NCBI GenBank assembly: GCA_029863665.1
Contig: JAOTUX010000028.1
Coordinates: 1-9,236, forward strand
Origin: Candidatus Nitrosopumilus sp.
GTDB taxonomy: Archaea > Thermoproteota > Nitrososphaeria > Nitrososphaerales > Nitrosopumilaceae
DNA: 9,236 bases
Direction of reading: 5' to 3'
Shown in pieces: positions 6,875 to 9,236 of this stretch. The notes under the pieces are model-generated. The model made no database searches, was not told where the DNA came from, and was given only the letters and a program-made list of their open reading frames with translations. Every line of letters starts with the position of its first letter. Position 1 is the stretch's first letter. The position numbers and the translations under genes were made by a program.

Positions 6875-6961
6875 ATGCGGACAAGTGATCCTAAATATAG
6901 AAAGTATATGTTTGCTTTAGTTGGTATATGTGCTGCAATATTGCTACTAGTAAATATATGA
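6875..6961 (+). CDS. Candidate 28-residue single-helix membrane microprotein
   Basis: A short frame from ATG 6875 to TGA 6961. It starts MRTSDPKYRKYM, a basic polar head, and then runs as about 16 uninterrupted hydrophobic residues (FALVGICAAILLLVNI), giving a positive-inside single membrane anchor. A TATA-like box lies at the right spacing for a leaderless start, and there is no other gene within about 130 bp upstream or 480 bp downstream. Head-plus-helix architecture is unlikely from random AT-rich DNA, though a 28-codon frame on its own is not rare. No function can be named. An overlapping ATG at 6870 in another frame is a less protein-like reading. Confidence 0.45.
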   Translation: MRTSDPKYRKYMFALVGICAAILLLVNI

Positions 6962-7256
6962 TGTGTGTATGTAGTTAACGCCTATTTTTGATGTATTGTT
7001 AGACTGGTTATAGTGCTAAATTTATTGATTAAAAATTTATGTAATCTGAAGAATCATTTTCATCTTAACATTGTCAATTGTAGTACTCTGCTTTATTGAG
7101 AATTCAAACAAGCGATTTTAAATTAGATAGTTTGACATTTGGTAACCACATTTAACAAGGTTTATTGGTTTAAACATCACATTAAACAGTAATTGGTTTG
7201 CACGCCAAGTTATGTTAATTGATCTAGTTGCTAAGGCATCTATTTGATTACATAAC
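6962..7256. other. AT-rich intergenic stretch without recognised gene
   Basis: Nearly 300 bases with frequent stops in all frames and no tRNA, rRNA or CRISPR pattern that I can see. An ATTGGTTT octamer occurs twice (about 7164 and 7192), which is weak. The stretch ends at a strong hairpin, so it could hold an untranslated transcript, but nothing in it is diagnostic. Confidence 0.5.
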
Positions 7257-7282
7257 CCTAGAGAGATATTTTTCTCTCTAGG
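7257..7282 (+). terminator. Perfect 10-bp hairpin, possible terminator
   Basis: CCTAGAGAGA (7257-7266) pairs perfectly with TCTCTCTAGG (7273-7282) around a 6-nt loop TATTTT. On the plus strand it is followed by T-rich sequence (TCATTTTAATTTTTA), as in an intrinsic-type terminator. On the minus strand it begins at the TAG that ends the open frame lying after the MFS gene. Which strand uses it is uncertain. Confidence 0.5.
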
Positions 7283-7448
7283 TCATTTTAATTTTTAAGA
7301 GAATAAATTCTATTTTATTGGAGAACGGAGGAATATATCTTTCACATACCATATCTTCAATTTTATTAGATTGTAAATATGAATTAGCCTTATACTTTGG
7401 AGATGAACTAACATAGATAGAAAATTTTTTTGTTGTAAAATAACATAT
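7283..7448 (-). other. Open reading frame continuing after MFS stop
   Basis: Directly after the MFS TAG, in the same frame on the minus strand, about 55 sense codons follow to a TAG at the 7257-7282 hairpin. The reading includes FSIYVSSSPKYKANSYLQSN and MVCERYIPPFSNK, rich in Lys, Ser, Tyr and Ile with codons like the neighbouring genes. There is no ATG, GTG or TTG start near its beginning; the first Met is about 33 codons in. It could be a former C-terminal extension, the 3' remnant of a broken gene, or chance in AT-rich DNA. No family recognised. Confidence 0.25.
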
Positions 7449-8684
7449 CTAAGATATTTCTTCTGGGGGTTTTATTTTTCTAAAGTTAAAATAAACTCCG
7501 ATGTCATAAGCAATTTTCAGCATCCCGCCAATTACAAATGGTGCGGATAGCCACAATGATTGAATTATCACTCCAGTAATTGACGGGCTAATTGCTTGTG
7601 CAACATTTCTTGATGTATTTGTAATTCCAACTACTGCAGTACGTTCACTTTCATCCACTACTGCAACAATATATGATTGTCTTGTTGGCACATCCATCTG
7701 AGATAAAGCCATTCTTGCAAGATGTAATACTAATGCTATTTGAAATGTTGGTGCAAAAGCAAGTAGAACCAGTAAAACATTGGCAGGAATATGAGTGAAT
7801 ACCATAGTATTGATTAACCCAATTTTGTCTGCGATTCTTGTAGCTAAAATATATGAAAATGCAGTTAAGACACCTGCCACTGCAAAGATTAAAGAAAGTG
7901 TAGTCAAGTCAACTCCAAATCTAGTAAAGAACCAAAATGATATTATGCTTTGAATTACAAATCCTCCTGCAAAAGAATCCAGTGAAAACAATAAGGATAG
8001 CTTTCCAACTATAGATCTTGATTTTGGAGAAAGTTGTTTTAATGGAGAGCCTTTAGCTTTTACTTGATGTCTATTTTTTACTTCTATATTTTTACTCAAA
8101 AATAAATACAACATTACAACCATTAATCCTGCAACTACATATGCTGCAAAAAGAGGTTTGAATGATTCAACATATGACCATCCAGTTTCTTGGAGTATTT
8201 GTGGTATTCCAGACAGTAAAATTCCTCCAGACATTGCAAATGTTCCACCCATATTATAAAATGCAAAGAGTGTATTTCTTTTTTTGATTTTTTTTACTGT
8301 TTGAGGTAGAATAGCTTGTTCAATAGATAGAAATGCGCCTGTCTCTGATCCAGTTACATTGATTGTTCCAATTAATGCAGCAACGATTAGTGCTAAATAA
8401 TTGTCAGTTAAAAGGAAAATAGTACCTGCAGCAGACATTAGAATGGCATAAATTATTAAAATTCTCCTTCTTCCAAATCTGTCTGCATAAAAGCTTGCAA
8501 ATAATGTAAAAAATACGCTGTTTAATAGAGTGGCTGAAAGGATCACTCCAATTAGAATATCATCAAAGCCAACTTGCTTCAGGTATATTGCAAGAATAAT
8601 ACTCAGAAATCCATACGAGAATGTTCTTACCATTCTTGCTGTGAGAAGTAGTTTGCCGTCTTTTGTAAGCCAATCTAATAACAA
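7449..8684 (-). CDS. Major facilitator superfamily transporter
   Basis: A 411-residue membrane protein of the MFS type, probably with 12 helices in two halves joined by a basic cytoplasmic loop (about 200-226, KNRHQVKAKGSPLKQLSPKSR). Between helices 2 and 3 it has the MFS motif A-like sequence ADRFGRRRIL (residues 67-76). Later segments SQMDVPTRQSYIVAVVDESERTAVVG and NTSRNVAQAISPSITG resemble proton-driven drug/metabolite exporters; the substrate cannot be told. The start is a TTG at 8684 preceded directly by an in-frame TAA, with no Shine-Dalgarno; AT-rich TATA-like sequence lies about 31-39 bp upstream. The next Met, residue 18, would cut into the first helix region, so TTG is preferred. 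It stands alone, facing away from the urea genes, with no visible link to them. Confidence 0.88.
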   Translation of the reverse strand: MLLDWLTKDGKLLLTARMVRTFSYGFLSIILAIYLKQVGFDDILIGVILSATLLNSVFFTLFASFYADRFGRRRILIIYAILMSAAGTIFLLTDNYLALIVAALIGTINVTGSETGAFLSIEQAILPQTVKKIKKRNTLFAFYNMGGTFAMSGGILLSGIPQILQETGWSYVESFKPLFAAYVVAGLMVVMLYLFLSKNIEVKNRHQVKAKGSPLKQLSPKSRSIVGKLSLLFSLDSFAGGFVIQSIISFWFFTRFGVDLTTLSLIFAVAGVLTAFSYILATRIADKIGLINTMVFTHIPANVLLVLLAFAPTFQIALVLHLARMALSQMDVPTRQSYIVAVVDESERTAVVGITNTSRNVAQAISPSITGVIIQSLWLSAPFVIGGMLKIAYDIGVYFNFRKIKPPEEIS

Positions 8685-8835
8685 TTAATTCAAAGCCTGG
8701 TACCATGTAATTTTATTTTGTATATTTACATTATTCATGAGTTTTTAGATTAATGTTGTAAAATCAATATAATTTGATATCATTATTCTATTCAAAAAAC
8801 AACACAGTACTTTTATCTAATCTGGACTAACTCTA

Positions 8836-9060
8836 GTGTTGTCTGCAGTAAAATTATTTGAAAAACATCTAAATTTGTTTTACCCTCTGATTGATGATAA
8901 TTAGAAGATAATATACCTGAACAGTGAAGTATTACAACAACATCTGACGCATTCAAATTTTCTCTTAGCATCCATAGATTGGAGATTATCCCTAGTTGAT
9001 CAGAGATTTCAATTTTATCTTGGTCGGTTTATATCTTTACTGAATCACAAATACAAGTAA
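8836..9060 (+). pseudogene. 75-codon frame interrupted by one amber codon
   Basis: From a GTG at 8836 the frame reads (M)LSAVKLFEKHLNLFYPLIDDN, then TAG at 8902-8904, then continues open as KIIYLNSEVLQQHLTHSNFL... through SIDWRLSLVDQRFQFYLGRF to a TAA at 9058-9060. Apart from the amber codon there is no stop over 74 codons in an AT-rich region, and the residues look like amphipathic helices. AT-rich TTTTATC lies about 22 bp upstream of the GTG. This suggests a small gene with a nonsense mutation, or two short pieces of a decayed gene. I recognise no family. A sequencing error at the TAG would restore a 74-residue protein. Confidence 0.35.
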
Positions 9061-9113
9061 CATATCTGTTGACAAACACTGCAAAACAAGATATTAGAAT
9101 AATTAGGATTTTT

Positions 9114-9236
9114 TTACCGTCTTTTGCCTCTTGGATTTGTTCTTAAAACGGTACCACAACATGGACATCTTGCACTTTGAACTATTAAAAAAATACTGCA
9201 AAGAGAGCACCTTTTTTGTCCCTGACTGTATTTGGA
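9114..9236 (-). CDS. Small zinc-ribbon protein, C-terminal fragment
   Basis: The gene enters from the right edge on the minus strand and ends at a TAA (9116-9114). The visible 40 residues contain KRCSLC (C10xxC13) and, 11 residues on, RCPCCGTVLRTNPRGKRR, giving a CxxC plus CPCC zinc ribbon with a basic tail. Small proteins of this layout (CxxC, short hydrophobic link, C-P-C-C-G-x-x-L-R-T) are, from my knowledge, abundant in Nitrososphaerota genomes and of unknown or nucleic-acid-related role. The start lies outside the window, probably only a few codons away given the usual size. No functional link to neighbours is visible. Confidence 0.75.
   Translation of the reverse strand, partial: SKYSQGQKRCSLCSIFLIVQSARCPCCGTVLRTNPRGKRR

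Noticed and set aside
6957..7049. Possible C/D box RNA (ATGATGT, TTGATGT and CTGA elements)
   Set aside because: The boxes deviate from consensus, spacing is too long, and no D' box or flanking stem is seen.
7013..7099. 28-codon frame from a GTG at 7013
   Set aside because: It lacks a Shine-Dalgarno or TATA box at the right distance and its residues (repeated Asn, Leu, His) look like translated AT-rich spacer.
7164..7199. Two ATTGGTTT octamers as possible regulator sites
   Set aside because: Only two short copies with no gene start nearby; could be chance.

Overview
The window reads as a piece of an ammonia-oxidising archaeon of the Nitrosopumilus/Nitrosarchaeum type (Nitrososphaerota, formerly Thaumarchaeota). 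The reasons are the AT-rich composition, archaeal TATA-like boxes about 25-28 bp upstream of start codons with little or no leader, frequent GTG/TTG starts, small zinc-ribbon proteins, and a three-subunit urease with its accessory genes next to a solute:sodium symporter of the urea (DUR3-like) type. No phylogenetic test could be run, so the placement is inference from gene content and style.

Left part (1-3748): urease. On the minus strand lie ureE, ureF and the first 27 codons of ureG, running off the left edge. On the plus strand lie the structural genes ureA, ureB and ureC. The two arms are divergent, and their starts are separated by only 85 bp. Each start codon sits about 27 bp from a TATA-like box, so both transcripts are probably leaderless. 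UreC has all expected nickel ligands and catalytic residues and should be active. ureD/ureH is not seen and may lie beyond the left edge.

Middle part (3901-6737): a tight plus-strand set. It holds a 660-residue sodium:solute symporter, probably for urea, then a four-Cys-pair zinc-ribbon protein with two membrane helices, then a divergent PII-like signalling protein. The first two overlap by ATGA, and the third has its own Shine-Dalgarno and a TTG start. The layout recalls the amtB-glnK pair, but with a urea transporter. Together with urease this makes a plausible urea uptake, hydrolysis and regulation unit: urea comes in, urease makes ammonia and CO2, and the PII-like and zinc-ribbon proteins may gate uptake.

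Right part (6738-9236): sparse. It contains a candidate 28-residue single-helix membrane microprotein, a long AT-rich intergenic stretch ending in a perfect 10-bp hairpin, and an MFS exporter on the minus strand. The exporter's stop codon is followed in frame by about 55 further sense codons. Then comes a plus-strand frame of 75 codons interrupted by one amber codon (possible pseudogene), and the 3' end of a small zinc-ribbon protein running off the right edge on the minus strand.
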